A stretch of DNA of 64,000 nucleotides from Bacillota bacterium (GCA_023421505.1 JAEZTJ010000033.1:124001-188000), one strand, 5' to 3'. Positions 7,917 through 17,036 are shown, counted from the first letter of the stretch. The notes: generated by a model from the sequence alone, not told the origin. Numbers and translations: made by a program.

Positions 7917-9599
7917 CTATTTATCTAATACTGCGTCTTCCGCTTTTTTTCTCTTCGCTGCCTGATCTAGCATAAATTCACAGCATTTATCATAACCATA
8001 ATCATTTGCCTTCTTTACCATCTCAGCAACGATGGTATTAAACTCATCGTTATTCTTAGCATAGATTGCCTTCCAGCTATAATCCTTTATACACTTAGTA
8101 ACCTGCTTCCAGATAACATCTAACTCTTCACTTCTGGGTTCCTGCGTCCAAGGTGTTCCAACTGCTACAGAATGCTTTCGTGAATCTAAGAACTGATCCT
8201 CTGTTGTGAAGCCGCTCCAGGTTCTCCAGTCATTCTTAATATCAGAATTCAGCGTCTGATTATAGCTCTCCCAGTTCAGATAATTATAGGTCTCGCCATT
8301 GGAGTCAGGATTTGAAGCATCATCACTCCAGGTAATACAGTTCATCTGGCTAGAACCATCAGAAAAAGTACCGGTATAATCACCCTCCATCTGTGTATCC
8401 TTATCATTTCTGCATCGAATACCAAGATCTGTTAATGTAATCTTCTTATTATCATCATAATCCCAGCAAAGACCCTGAGGTCCATATTGGGAAACCATCT
8501 TACCTTCAGGAGTAGCCAGCCAGTTAATGATTTCCATACATAATTCAGGATACTGTGTAGATGCACCAATTGTCCAGATGCTGTTACTTCCGTAAACATT
8601 TAATCCGTTAACCAGTGTATTCTGATCCTCAACCGGGCAGGTATACATTGCCTTACCTTCTTTTAAGTGTTCATCTGTATTATAGGCCGCGGAAGCAATA
8701 AAGCTGAAGATGTTAAATAGTGCACCACCCGTCATATAATCTTCATTACAGCCATCGTATTTTTGTGTCATGGAATCCGGATCTAATAGATCCTTCTGAT
8801 ATAAATCATTATAGAACTTCAAAAATCTTAAATACATGCTGCCGTCATCAAGGTTACCCTGCCAGGTCTGTGTATTGACATCATAAAGACCAATTCCCAA
8901 CTCCTCAAAGCCATATAATGCGGCTGTAGATTTAACCATCATTACACTATCGCCGTCCCAGTCATCAAACATGGACACACCATAGGTCTCTTTCCCGGAA
9001 TCAGAGGTTGGACAGATCTCCTTCATCTGCGCTAACACATCCACAAAATCCTCTACCGTACCTACTTTTGGATAACCGAGCTGTTTATAAAGATCCCAAC
9101 GGATATCTGGATGGTAGATGTAAGACGCATGATCTTCTGGGGAGGTTGCAACCTGATAGCCGAAGCCGTGCAGCTTTCCGTCCTCATTAATGCTAACATT
9201 TTTCTCAAGTGCTTTTTGCATATGTTCTTTTATATATGGACCACAGTCTGATAATAAATCATCTTCATTCCAATCAAACAGCATTCCGTTCTTTACAGCG
9301 TCCGGATATTTATCCGCATCGCTGCCAAATATTACAACATCACCTAGGTCACCGGCTTCCATACGGGTCGTAAAGGTACTGTCATCCGCATCGTTAATAA
9401 TATTAAGCTTCACATTGAACTTATCAAGCATTACCTTACCAAACCAACCGATCTGCTCGCCCGAATAGTTTGCTCTTTGGGAATAAACATCTAGCGTAAT
9501 TGTTTCCTGTTTTTTCTTACTGCAGCCTGCAAATGATACCGTAGATAAAGCAAGCGCTGCGACTAAAAATAATGCTATTGCTTTCTTAGTCTTTTTCAT
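7917..9599 (-). CDS. Extracellular sugar-binding lipoprotein, ABC transporter
   Basis: Lipoprotein that captures a carbohydrate outside the cell for the two permeases encoded just upstream. The signal peptide runs MKKTKKAIALFLVAALALST and ends in a VSFAGC lipobox. A solute-binding fold of the LplA type follows, about 535 residues, with GWFGKVM, GDVVIFG, RWDLYKQLGYPKVGTVEDF, DLLDPDSMTQKYDG and APEGK-like WLATPEGKM motifs. At 560 residues it matches the family. The ribosome site is a GGAGG-type sequence just right of 9600. It is a paralogue of the orphan lipoprotein at 1809-3551. Its position (permease, permease, binding protein, DUF624) is the standard order. The substrate is inferred from the nearby fucosidase, not from binding-site residues. 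Confidence 0.88.
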   Translation of the reverse strand: MKKTKKAIALFLVAALALSTVSFAGCSKKKQETITLDVYSQRANYSGEQIGWFGKVMLDKFNVKLNIINDADDSTFTTRMEAGDLGDVVIFGSDADKYPDAVKNGMLFDWNEDDLLSDCGPYIKEHMQKALEKNVSINEDGKLHGFGYQVATSPEDHASYIYHPDIRWDLYKQLGYPKVGTVEDFVDVLAQMKEICPTSDSGKETYGVSMFDDWDGDSVMMVKSTAALYGFEELGIGLYDVNTQTWQGNLDDGSMYLRFLKFYNDLYQKDLLDPDSMTQKYDGCNEDYMTGGALFNIFSFIASAAYNTDEHLKEGKAMYTCPVEDQNTLVNGLNVYGSNSIWTIGASTQYPELCMEIINWLATPEGKMVSQYGPQGLCWDYDDNKKITLTDLGIRCRNDKDTQMEGDYTGTFSDGSSQMNCITWSDDASNPDSNGETYNYLNWESYNQTLNSDIKNDWRTWSGFTTEDQFLDSRKHSVAVGTPWTQEPRSEELDVIWKQVTKCIKDYSWKAIYAKNNDEFNTIVAEMVKKANDYGYDKCCEFMLDQAAKRKKAEDAVLDK

Positions 9600-9692
9600 T
9601 TATAATCTCCTCCTTTTTGATCTTAGCAAGATAATTCATTTTCTTGCTGCGTTTATTACAACCGCAGATCTCCTGCAGTTAAACACCTAAAC

Positions 9693-10640
9693 TTAACCCT
9701 TTACTGCTCCTAACATAATTCCTGATTCAAAATACCTTTGCATAAATGGATAAACAAATAAAATCGGAAGCACCGTAACCATGGAGACCGTCCATTTTGT
9801 AATCTTGGAATCTAATAATTCCTGCTGCTGTATCGTAGATAATCCTTCCTTCATCACCGCTTCTAAATTCGTTGCCTGCGTCAGATAGTTATACAGCGTG
9901 TGCTGCAGCGTATGCAGCTCCGCCTTATTCTGCATAAGGATTAATGAATCCTGCAATGAGTTCCATTGATTTACCGCGCCAAAGATTGCAATTGTTGCAA
10001 GAATTGGCTTACTTAGCGGCCAGATTATTTTACGGAATACGGTCATGTAGGTTGCACCATCTATATAGGCACTTTCCTCTAGCTCCGCCGGAATCGATTC
10101 AATATAGGTCTTCACCAGGATGATATTATAAGGCGCCACGATACCGGGAATGATATAGCCCATAAAATTATCCGTTAATCCAAGCATGGACATATTCAAA
10201 TACCACGGTACCAATCCTGCGTTAAAATACATCGTGATTATAATAAATCGATACCAGATCTTACGTCCCCACATCTCCTGCTTGGTTACAAGAAAGCCAA
10301 CTAACCCAGAGGCTGCAACCATTAATACGGTTCCAAGAAGCGTCCTTAAGATTGAGACCTGAAAGGATGGCCCCAGTTCAGGAACTGCGGTGAGTCCTAT
10401 GTAATTACTGATATGTAGCCCCTTTGGAATAAAGGAGATCTGACCTGCGCGTACCAGCTTATTATCACTAATTGTATTAATAAAAAGATAGTAAAATGGA
10501 AAAATACAGGTCAAAGCAAATACAATAAAAAATATATGGTTAAATAAATCGAAAATCACATCTCCAAAACGCGTGCGGTACTTCGGTGCCGATGGTGCGT
10601 ATTTATCCTTTTTATTTAATTTAATCGATCTTTCTGCCAT
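9693..10640 (-). CDS. Carbohydrate ABC transporter permease, LplC/YtcP type
   Basis: Inner subunit of a carbohydrate importer (MalG-like side). It has six membrane segments, beginning with the one around residues 30-55 (HIFFIVFALTCIFPFYYLF). The EAA loop that docks the ATPase is seen as ELEESAYIDGATYMTVFRKI followed by PLSKP. The C-terminus FESGIMLGAVKG is the family signature. At 315 residues it is full length. It starts 11 bp after the partner permease stops, so the two are surely co-transcribed. No ATPase gene lies in the locus; importers of this class often share one MsmK-type ATPase encoded elsewhere. Confidence 0.92.
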   Translation of the reverse strand: MAERSIKLNKKDKYAPSAPKYRTRFGDVIFDLFNHIFFIVFALTCIFPFYYLFINTISDNKLVRAGQISFIPKGLHISNYIGLTAVPELGPSFQVSILRTLLGTVLMVAASGLVGFLVTKQEMWGRKIWYRFIIITMYFNAGLVPWYLNMSMLGLTDNFMGYIIPGIVAPYNIILVKTYIESIPAELEESAYIDGATYMTVFRKIIWPLSKPILATIAIFGAVNQWNSLQDSLILMQNKAELHTLQHTLYNYLTQATNLEAVMKEGLSTIQQQELLDSKITKWTVSMVTVLPILFVYPFMQRYFESGIMLGAVKG

Positions 10641-10651
10641 AATAACGCCTC

Positions 10652-12106
10652 CTATATGATACTGCTGCCTCGTATTATCTTCGATACCCTGTTCGCTCCG
10701 AATAACAATACTATGCTAATAATTGATTTACACATACCTACTACAGTGGAAAGAGGAATCTTACCATCATTAATACCAATCTGATATACATATAAATCAA
10801 GCACCTCGATTGGTCCCATATTACTTGCATTTTTAAATACCAGATACTGGTCAAGTCCATTACTTAAAATTCCTGCAATCGACATAACAAAAAGCACGAT
10901 AAAGGTAGGAACTAAGCCCGGTACCGTAACATTCCACATTCTCTGAAAGCGTCCTGCTCCATCCACTGTTGCTGCTTCGTAAAGCTGCTGGTCAATACCC
11001 GATATACCTGCTATATATATAATCGCGCTCCAGCCTAAACCCTTCCACATACCCCAAGCAAACATCTTTATCCAGATATGCTCGCTGGACATTAAGAAGT
11101 TAATCTGCTCTCCTCCGTTCGCAACAATTAAGTTACTGATTAAGCCATCTGATGAGAAAATTACACAGGCAACCGAATAGATTAATACCCAGCTGATAAA
11201 GTTCGGGATGGTAGTTAAGGTTTGTACCAGACGACGGATCCGCAGATTCTTAATCTCACACAGGAAAATAGCAAAAACCATTGGAACCCAGCTGAAGGCC
11301 AGACCCAAACCGCTCATCGCAAAGGTATTAATCATTACTCTTCGAATGTCGTCTCTGGTAGCTGCATTTTGAAATAGATAGGTAAACCATTTAAATCCTA
11401 CAAATTTATTCATTGTGATCTTAGTACCTGCTTTATAGTCAAAGAAGGCATATCTCCAGCCCCACAACGTTAAGTAGGAAAACAAAAAGGTTAATACGAT
11501 AAAGGGTAGAATTAATAGAAATAGCTTATATTTTTGCTGAAGCTCTATTACGTCCTTAACACCGGGCCTAGGCTGTTGAATTAAAAGGACAACCGATAAA
11601 ATTAAAACGCAAAGAATGAAACCCGCTATAATAAAATAGCCCAACGGAAAATCAGGCATTACCTTATTCCTGTTCGTTGTCTCTAAAATCTGGCTATATG
11701 CTAAAATAATACCTCCAAATCCGAAGAAGCTGATCATAGAACCGATTATTGCTAAACGGTTACCTAACCTTCTGAGCTTAAGAGAACCTAAAGACATACA
11801 ACCACTGGCTCCGGCACCTAAACAGCCGAGGCAGGTTATCATACTTGAAATATAAAGTATCGTAAAGCTTCCGCTCTCTATCCAGCCTCTCATCACTGCT
11901 CTTATGGTGTTCTCTGTAAGCGCAGAGTAGGATACGGCTGAAGTAAACAGGGACATATTTTCATTCACCAAACCACATATCTTTGCGGGATTGATACCCG
12001 GAATAAATAAACTGACCAACGTAAGTACAATAACAAAGCGATATACTATGTAAATGACACCCGTCATTCTCTCTTTCGTTGATTTTACAACTTTCTCCGT
12101 ATGCAT
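10652..12106 (-). CDS. Carbohydrate ABC transporter permease, LplB type, with extra N-terminal membrane domain
   Basis: Partner permease of the sugar importer. The C-terminal 290 residues are an ordinary LplB/YteP permease (LFLLILPFIVLTFLFSYL, then the EAA loop QLYEAATVDGAGRFQRMWNV, ending in SKIIRGSSII). Ahead of it are about 190 residues with four additional hydrophobic segments (VIYIVYRFVIVLTLVSLFIP, FTILYISSMITCLGCLGA, LAIIGSMISFFGFGGIIL, YFIIAGFILCVLILSVVLL). Usual members are about 300 residues, so this one, at 484, is clearly enlarged. I start it at the ATG at 12106 because CTAGGAGG precedes it; the frame extends 17 codons further. The added domain is unrecognised; a sensory or assembly role is only a guess. 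Confidence 0.88.
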   Translation of the reverse strand: MHTEKVVKSTKERMTGVIYIVYRFVIVLTLVSLFIPGINPAKICGLVNENMSLFTSAVSYSALTENTIRAVMRGWIESGSFTILYISSMITCLGCLGAGASGCMSLGSLKLRRLGNRLAIIGSMISFFGFGGIILAYSQILETTNRNKVMPDFPLGYFIIAGFILCVLILSVVLLIQQPRPGVKDVIELQQKYKLFLLILPFIVLTFLFSYLTLWGWRYAFFDYKAGTKITMNKFVGFKWFTYLFQNAATRDDIRRVMINTFAMSGLGLAFSWVPMVFAIFLCEIKNLRIRRLVQTLTTIPNFISWVLIYSVACVIFSSDGLISNLIVANGGEQINFLMSSEHIWIKMFAWGMWKGLGWSAIIYIAGISGIDQQLYEAATVDGAGRFQRMWNVTVPGLVPTFIVLFVMSIAGILSNGLDQYLVFKNASNMGPIEVLDLYVYQIGINDGKIPLSTVVGMCKSIISIVLLFGANRVSKIIRGSSII

Positions 12107-12343
12107 AACTTTCCTCCTAGTCCATTGACAATTCTTTACGCTAATCATTATACACACCGCAAAATTTCACCGCTACCATCATTACTTTACATAAAATACA
12201 GTACTTTTTTGCTTTAACCTAATCCTTAACCTAAACATAAATTTTATCTTATTAGTGTTAATTATTGAAAAGCATAATTCACATTTGGAAGCTTGTGCCC
12301 GCGTCTTCCTTGGCACAAACTAATAAAAAGAACATAAAAAGGC
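12107..12343. other. Intergenic region upstream of the permease operon
   Basis: It holds the CTAGGAGG ribosome site of the permease gene and a TATAAT on the minus strand at 12147-12152, without a good -35 partner. A copy of the ACTAA-type repeat lies at about 12291-12340 (TTGTGCCCGCGTCTTCCTTGGCACAAACTAAT). The kinase gene's terminator lies to its right, so the transporter operon probably has its own promoter here. Confidence 0.45.
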
Positions 12344-12344
12344 G

Positions 12345-12382
12345 CTAAAAAACGCTTATGCCCAAGAACGCGCATAAGCGTA
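12345..12382 (-). terminator. Terminator of the kinase gene
   Basis: A stem of ACGCTTATGC pairing with GCATAAGCGT, then a T-run on the minus strand (AAAAAA at about 12347-12352 on the plus strand). It lies 57 bases past the kinase stop. Confidence 0.7.
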
Positions 12383-12438
12383 ATAATTTTTATCTGTTTT
12401 ATATAAGATTGAGAAGTTAAAGGGTTACAGAATTATGA

Positions 12439-14247
12439 TTATAAAGCTGTATCAAAATTTATTTTAAGTGGCAGCACCAAAGCGACCTTCGTTCCCATCC
12501 CAATATCACTATCAATCATTATTCCGTATTCAGCCCCATAGCAAAGGCGTATTCTTTGATTGATATTATATAGACCAATATTCCGGCTGATATTAAGATG
12601 GGGTGTATCAATTTTTTCTCTTAAAGCCATCAGCATTTCTTTACTCATTCCACATCCGTTATCCGAAACATCAATATGCAGTATCTCTTTCTTTTTGGTA
12701 TAAACCTCGATCCTAATCTGTCCGTTACTTTCTGTCTCTTCCAGCCCGTGTGCAATGGCATTTTCAATGATTGGCTGTATAAGCAGGGGTAAGATATCAA
12801 TTTCTTCTGTATCTAAACCTCCTTCAACGGTTATGGTATAATTAACCCGATCATTAAAACGAAGCTTTTGTATCTGTAGATAGGTTTCAATATAATCTAA
12901 TTCTTTCTTTAACGTTGTGGAAGAGGTACCCGTATTCCCAAGAACATAACGCATAGATTTTCCTAACAGCTTAATTGCGGTTGCAACATCCCTGTCACCG
13001 GCTTTAAAAGCCTTCATACGAATCGTTTCCAGCGTATTATAAAGAAAGTGAGGGTTAATCTGACTTGCGAGTACATCCATTTCTACCCTTTGTTGGGCAT
13101 TTTCAAGCCTCTGTGCATTAATTCTGGCCTCATACATCTTTGCATCCTTATCCTTAATCTTCGCAACCATTCTCTGAAGGTCCGCAAAAGCCTGAGAGAT
13201 TTCATCTTCACCCATTAATTTAGCCGGAACATCATATTCTTCATTACTTGCCTTATGCATAGCCCCCCGCAAAGTATCCACTCTGTTGGAAAAATGTGCA
13301 GTAAAAAATCTGATTAAAAAAAATGGTACGATTGTTGCAATCAGAATAATTAATAGACAAAGGCTTATAATCTTATATGTATTATCATAGGCCGAATGAT
13401 CCATATTACATATGTAAATACGATTGTCTGTCTGATATAGCTGAAGTGATGTTACAGAGGCTAGATATTTCTCATCCTGTACCATAATCTGCCCCACATA
13501 ACGATAATAATTTTCATCATAATTTATGTGAATATAATCTGATTTATCATACCACTGACGATCTGTACAAAAGAAAACACCCCCATTATCCACAAAGGTT
13601 AGAATTTCATAGTCCCCGGAATTTAATTGGCTTCTTAAATAATTCTCATCTATACTTATTTTGAGTACCGCATTACAGTTAGATTCGATTAGGTGAATTT
13701 TTCTAACCAGGCAAAGGTTATAATAATTAATATTGTGAGCATTATAACGAGCAGCTTCCCAAAAAACACTTGATTGATTAGTTGCTTTTTGATACCAATC
13801 TGCTTTTTTAATGTTTTTATCGACTTTTTTGATGTGTCCATATTCATAAATACTGGGGTTATCTACATATATTTCTATATTTTTTAACTCTGAATAAATC
13901 TCCATATAATCGTTGAGTTTATTGTATTTTGATGCTTTGCTTTTAAAATCCTCCTCCTTCTTATAGTTACCGGATAACAACGCCTGAAGTTCATCATTTA
14001 ATACAATATCCTCTGATAAGGTATAAACTTGATTCGTAATTTCAAATAAAATTGTCCTTACACGATAATTATTTGCTTCGCTCAAATCTTTATGATACTG
14101 AAAAAGCAGGCGCGATGTATTAATCACCAAAAAGGTTCCTATACATGCTATAGGAATAAGAAAGCCTAATAAATATATAATATTCAGCTGCTTGCGCAGC
14201 TTTAAGCCGCTTAATTGCTCTTGAATTTTCTTAGACAGATATTTCAT
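12439..14247 (-). CDS. YesM-type sensor histidine kinase
   Basis: Membrane kinase sensing an extracellular sugar or the loaded binding protein, and phosphorylating a YesN-type regulator. Order: membrane segment (about 22-45), a 245-residue extracellular sensor, a second membrane segment (292-314), HAMP (315-370), the His_kinase domain with H400 in SQINPHFLYNTLETIR, and an HATPase domain with PLLIQPIIENAIAHGLE and DNGCGM. At 602 residues it is a complete member. Its probable partner is the regulator at 5352-6911, seven kilobases away, with the transporter genes between them. The terminator behind it separates it from the permease operon. The assignment to the family is firm; the pairing is by elimination within this window. 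Confidence 0.92.
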   Translation of the reverse strand: MKYLSKKIQEQLSGLKLRKQLNIIYLLGFLIPIACIGTFLVINTSRLLFQYHKDLSEANNYRVRTILFEITNQVYTLSEDIVLNDELQALLSGNYKKEEDFKSKASKYNKLNDYMEIYSELKNIEIYVDNPSIYEYGHIKKVDKNIKKADWYQKATNQSSVFWEAARYNAHNINYYNLCLVRKIHLIESNCNAVLKISIDENYLRSQLNSGDYEILTFVDNGGVFFCTDRQWYDKSDYIHINYDENYYRYVGQIMVQDEKYLASVTSLQLYQTDNRIYICNMDHSAYDNTYKIISLCLLIILIATIVPFFLIRFFTAHFSNRVDTLRGAMHKASNEEYDVPAKLMGEDEISQAFADLQRMVAKIKDKDAKMYEARINAQRLENAQQRVEMDVLASQINPHFLYNTLETIRMKAFKAGDRDVATAIKLLGKSMRYVLGNTGTSSTTLKKELDYIETYLQIQKLRFNDRVNYTITVEGGLDTEEIDILPLLIQPIIENAIAHGLEETESNGQIRIEVYTKKKEILHIDVSDNGCGMSKEMLMALREKIDTPHLNISRNIGLYNINQRIRLCYGAEYGIMIDSDIGMGTKVALVLPLKINFDTAL

Positions 14248-14280
14248 GCTTCAGCTCCCTTCTGCTTCCTTAAGTAAAAT

Positions 14281-14425
14281 CAGATAATTGCGAAACCCTA
14301 TAGTTTACTTAATTGTAACGCAGCAGCTACTATTCCTTCGCTCCAACGCTCTGCTTAACTTCCGATTCGGAATAGTATCTACTGTGTATACAATACCAGC
14401 AGTTGTTGTGTTTCACAATTGCCTA
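14281..14425. repeat. MITE-like palindromic repeat, copy D
   Basis: The ends are ATAATTGCGAAACCCTATAG and GTTTCACAATTGCCTA. The inner arms are CTACTATTCCTTCGCTCC and GGAATAGTATCTACTGTGTA. A short direct repeat (AATCA) flanks it. It lies just upstream of the kinase gene, within its probable promoter region. Confidence 0.75.
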
Positions 14426-14570
14426 TAATCAGGTGTTTGATATTATCGCAGTCTATTCTATCTTCCGGATTGTTATATGATATAAGCATATGATGATACT
14501 CATTTTTACTTAAACATTATATAGTATTCTCTTATGGTTAACAATCACACATTGCTACCTAACCAAAGTG

Positions 14571-14622
14571 TACAAGCACACCTGGCATAAACTAATTTAA
14601 GGGGCAAGCAGGTTATGATATT
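14571..14622 (+). repeat. ACTAA-type short repeat
   Basis: GGCATAAACTAATTTAAGGGGCAAGCAGGTTATG, the same family as the copies at 16.95 and 20.1 kb. It lies in the 456-bp gap between the kinase and the surface protein gene; apart from this, copy D and a terminator, I see nothing in that gap. Confidence 0.5.
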
Positions 14623-14649
14623 ATGTGCTTAACATCCTGTATATAATAA

Positions 14650-14678
14650 GAGGACGAAGCTCCTGCCTCGTCCCCGTA
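14650..14678 (-). terminator. Probable terminator of the surface protein gene
   Basis: GGACGA pairs with TCGTCC across a ten-base spacer, followed on the minus strand by a T-rich stretch. It lies about 25 bases past the stop at 14704. Confidence 0.5.
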
Positions 14679-14703
14679 TATAAATACTATATTCTCTTTA
14701 TAA

Positions 14704-15654
14704 CTACTTTCTTTTTCTTAATACTATTGCAATAACAATAATTAACACTACTGCTGCGGCTGCAGCAACACCTATGATAATACCTGTGTTATTGCTGTCC
14801 TCGGAGGCTGTATCAGTAGAAGCAGCCTCGGAAGATACCTCCTTAGCTGCGGCTGCTGTAGGAGCCGCTGCTACTGTTGGTGTAACCTGAGAGGCCTCAT
14901 AATCAGCTATTTGTTTTGCACCCGCCTCTGTATTATAGCCTGTGCCAGCGATGGAGAATACTACCTTGATTTCATCCTTTGGCAGGATTGCTTCTGGATT
15001 AACCGGAGGGTTATCCTTTACACATGCGTTATGTAAGCCCCATTCATTGTAAAGCTCAATACGAAAATTACCACCCTGATCTTCTATATTACCATAGTTA
15101 TATTTACTCTTGCAGGGAATCTCTTTTCCGTCTACATACACTTCTACATCAATTTTTAAGTCTGTTTCCTGATAATGCTTTGTTATATCATGTGATGCAG
15201 CATCATCTGTATAATTATTGATTTTTTTACCGGCATCCTTCATTACTTTAGCAAAATCAAGAATATCTACTATAAGTACCTGCGCTGTCTCAGGTTCTGC
15301 AGTAGCACCGATATCCGACCCCTTTATGGATACCTCATATACACCATCACCGACGAATTTTGCTGTGTTTTTTGCACCCTTCTCTTCGGGCTTATAAATC
15401 TGCCAGGACTTATCATCCGGCTTAGCTGCGGAATACATTAACATTGCCGTCCATTCTGTTGCAACAGCTGCATCCGTGGCTGCAATAGTAGGTGCTATTG
15501 TTGCTTCTGCCGTAGCTGTAGATGTATCAGTTGCCTCTAGCGCTGCCGTCGGTGTGGAATTCGCTGCGGACGCAAATGCGCTTACAGGCATCATACCAAT
15601 TAGCATTGCAATTGCAAATACAATTGTTATAATTGATTTCGTTCTTTTATTCAC
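14704..15654 (-). CDS. Secreted surface protein with C-terminal membrane anchor
   Basis: Unrecognised exported protein. It has a signal peptide (MNKRTKSIITIVFAIAMLIG, cleavage near AFASAA), then an Ala/Thr-rich linker, one globular domain of about 175 residues, a second Ala/Ser/Thr-rich linker, and a C-terminal membrane helix followed by RKRK. There is no LPXTG motif, so it is a membrane-anchored rather than sortase-linked protein. The globular domain resembles that of the protein at 16020-16778: both have a Trp-containing start, a VGDGVYEVS/VTGVGTYTVS strand, a V(Y)VDGKEI/VEVNGKDI strand, an R-x-LYN-x-W motif and a final V-x-F-x-I/L strand. The start is a GTG at 15654 behind GGGAGG. I suspect a beta-sandwich that binds glycan because the locus handles glycans; nothing in the sequence proves it. 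Confidence 0.72.
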   Translation of the reverse strand: MNKRTKSIITIVFAIAMLIGMMPVSAFASAANSTPTAALEATDTSTATAEATIAPTIAATDAAVATEWTAMLMYSAAKPDDKSWQIYKPEEKGAKNTAKFVGDGVYEVSIKGSDIGATAEPETAQVLIVDILDFAKVMKDAGKKINNYTDDAASHDITKHYQETDLKIDVEVYVDGKEIPCKSKYNYGNIEDQGGNFRIELYNEWGLHNACVKDNPPVNPEAILPKDEIKVVFSIAGTGYNTEAGAKQIADYEASQVTPTVAAAPTAAAAKEVSSEAASTDTASEDSNNTGIIIGVAAAAAVVLIIVIAIVLRKRK

Positions 15655-15796
15655 TCTTATTATCCTCCCTGAAATATTTGCCTGAACAGGCTAAATTTTT
15701 TCTACCTACATAACAAATTTACTATAATAAGTTTTATAAATAAACATTGCCTTATTCACATTTTATACAATAAAATTTTTACATACTCACATAACA

Positions 15797-15830
15797 TGCC
15801 TATCCTTTGAATTAGTTTGCAACAAATGTG
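15797..15830 (-). repeat. ACTAA-type short repeat, reverse orientation
   Basis: The minus strand reads TTGCAAACTAATTCAAAGG followed by ATAGGCATGT, matching the copy at 16943-16996. It lies in the 365-bp gap before the GTG-start surface gene. Confidence 0.5.
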
Positions 15831-15907
15831 CTTACACTCATATTTCATTACTCGTGTATAAGGCTATGAACCCAAATGACATTTAAGGGATTAATAATAC
15901 ATAATAA

Positions 15908-15983
15908 GAGCTGCCATGGTGTAGTGCAGCAAATGTCAATTGATTTGTCTAACATTTGGAGCGCGTTTCACAATGGCAGCCTA
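15908..15983 (-). terminator. Long hairpin terminator after the surface protein gene
   Basis: The outer stem GCTGCCATGGTG pairs with CACAATGGCAGC, and the inner stem AAATGT pairs with ACATTT. On the minus strand a T-rich tail follows. It lies about 37 bases past the stop at 16020. Confidence 0.55.
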
Positions 15984-16019
15984 TTAATAATTAATATGTT
16001 CAAAGGCAGATATGTTATG

Positions 16020-16778
16020 TTATTTTGATTTCTTTCTTAAAGCTGCTGCACCAGTAGCAAGCGCACCTAAACCATAAACAACACCTAATGTAGCTACACC
16101 AGTCTTAGGAGCGGCTGTCGCAGCTGTTGCTGCTGTGTCGTCAGTGGCTGCTTTATCATCAGCAGCTGCAGCGTCGTCTGATGTATCTGTAGCTGCTGCA
16201 TTAGGATCGATTAAAGTAAATGTAACAGAATAAGTCTCTACGGAAGCAAAATCATCCGGATTAACAACAGCTGCAGAAACACCATCAAAGGACCCGTCTA
16301 TTGTACGGGGGTTGTTTACAGGATCGCTTTCTTTCCCTGCAGGTACCCATGTATTATATAGATTGGTTCTCATCTGTAACTTTCCGTCGTTATCACAGCT
16401 TGTATAAGTCTTACCAGTTAAAGCGATATCTTTACCATTTACCTCAACTGCATCAATCTGAATAATGTATCCCGGAAAATTCTGTTCTCCTTTTTCAATC
16501 ATCGGAGCAGTGAAAGCGATGCCACTTGCTTTACCATCCTTTGTACCTGTAAAATCAAGAGATACGGTATAGGTACCTACGCCTGTAACTTCAGCGTTTA
16601 CACCGGTAACGCCAGTATCTACTTCTTCACCCCACCACTGATATGTCCATGCGGAATCTGCAAATGCAAGGAAAGCTGTGTTATCAGCTACAGCTGCTTT
16701 AGCGCCGGACGGAATTGCCGTAATCGCAAGTGCAACTGCACTAAAAACTGTAAGAATTGCTTTAAAAGTCTTCTTCAT
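16020..16778 (-). CDS. Secreted surface protein with PKTG-type C-terminal sorting signal
   Basis: Unrecognised exported protein of 252 residues. Signal peptide: MKKTFKAILTVFSAVALAIT, cleavage near GAKAA. One domain of about 165 residues follows (AFLAFADSAWTYQWWGEEVDT start; GTYTVSLDFTGT; FPGYIIQIDAVEVNGKDI; RTNLYNTWVP; VETYSVTFTLID). Then come an Ala/Asp/Thr-rich linker, APKTG, a hydrophobic stretch and a basic end (RKKSK). That tail is an LPXTG-like sorting signal with PKTG, so covalent wall attachment by a sortase or membrane retention is likely. It is a paralogue of the protein at 14704-15654. The start follows GGGAGG. No catalytic residues are apparent; glycan binding is inferred from context only. 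Confidence 0.75.
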   Translation of the reverse strand: MKKTFKAILTVFSAVALAITAIPSGAKAAVADNTAFLAFADSAWTYQWWGEEVDTGVTGVNAEVTGVGTYTVSLDFTGTKDGKASGIAFTAPMIEKGEQNFPGYIIQIDAVEVNGKDIALTGKTYTSCDNDGKLQMRTNLYNTWVPAGKESDPVNNPRTIDGSFDGVSAAVVNPDDFASVETYSVTFTLIDPNAAATDTSDDAAAADDKAATDDTAATAATAAPKTGVATLGVVYGLGALATGAAALRKKSK

Positions 16779-16942
16779 TATTAATATCCTCCCTGTCTAT
16801 TAGCTTTAACGTTAGGCTTGTTGTTTAACCTACGATATAAATCTACTATAGATATATCGCTAATAAAACAGATGCTTTTTCACATTATATACATTAATTT
16901 TTTTACATATTAATGTGAATTGTTGAAAGAACAATTCACACC

Positions 16943-16998
16943 TAGAAGTTTGTGCCTGCGTATTCCTCGGCGCAAACTAATTCAAAGGAAAGGCTGAT
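16943..16998 (+). repeat. ACTAA-type short repeat
   Basis: TTTGTGCCTGCGTATTCCTC then GGCGCAAACTAATTCAAAGGAAAGGCTGATTA. It is the clearest copy of the family, between the spmA stop and the promoter region of the surface gene. Confidence 0.55.
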
Positions 16999-17036
16999 TA
17001 TATTAAAGTGAAGCTTTTTTGACAAAATAATAGGAG

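Noticed and set aside
9008..9468. Plus-strand frames opposite the binding protein gene
   Set aside because: Shadows of a clear lipoprotein gene on the other strand, with no ribosome sites or family features.
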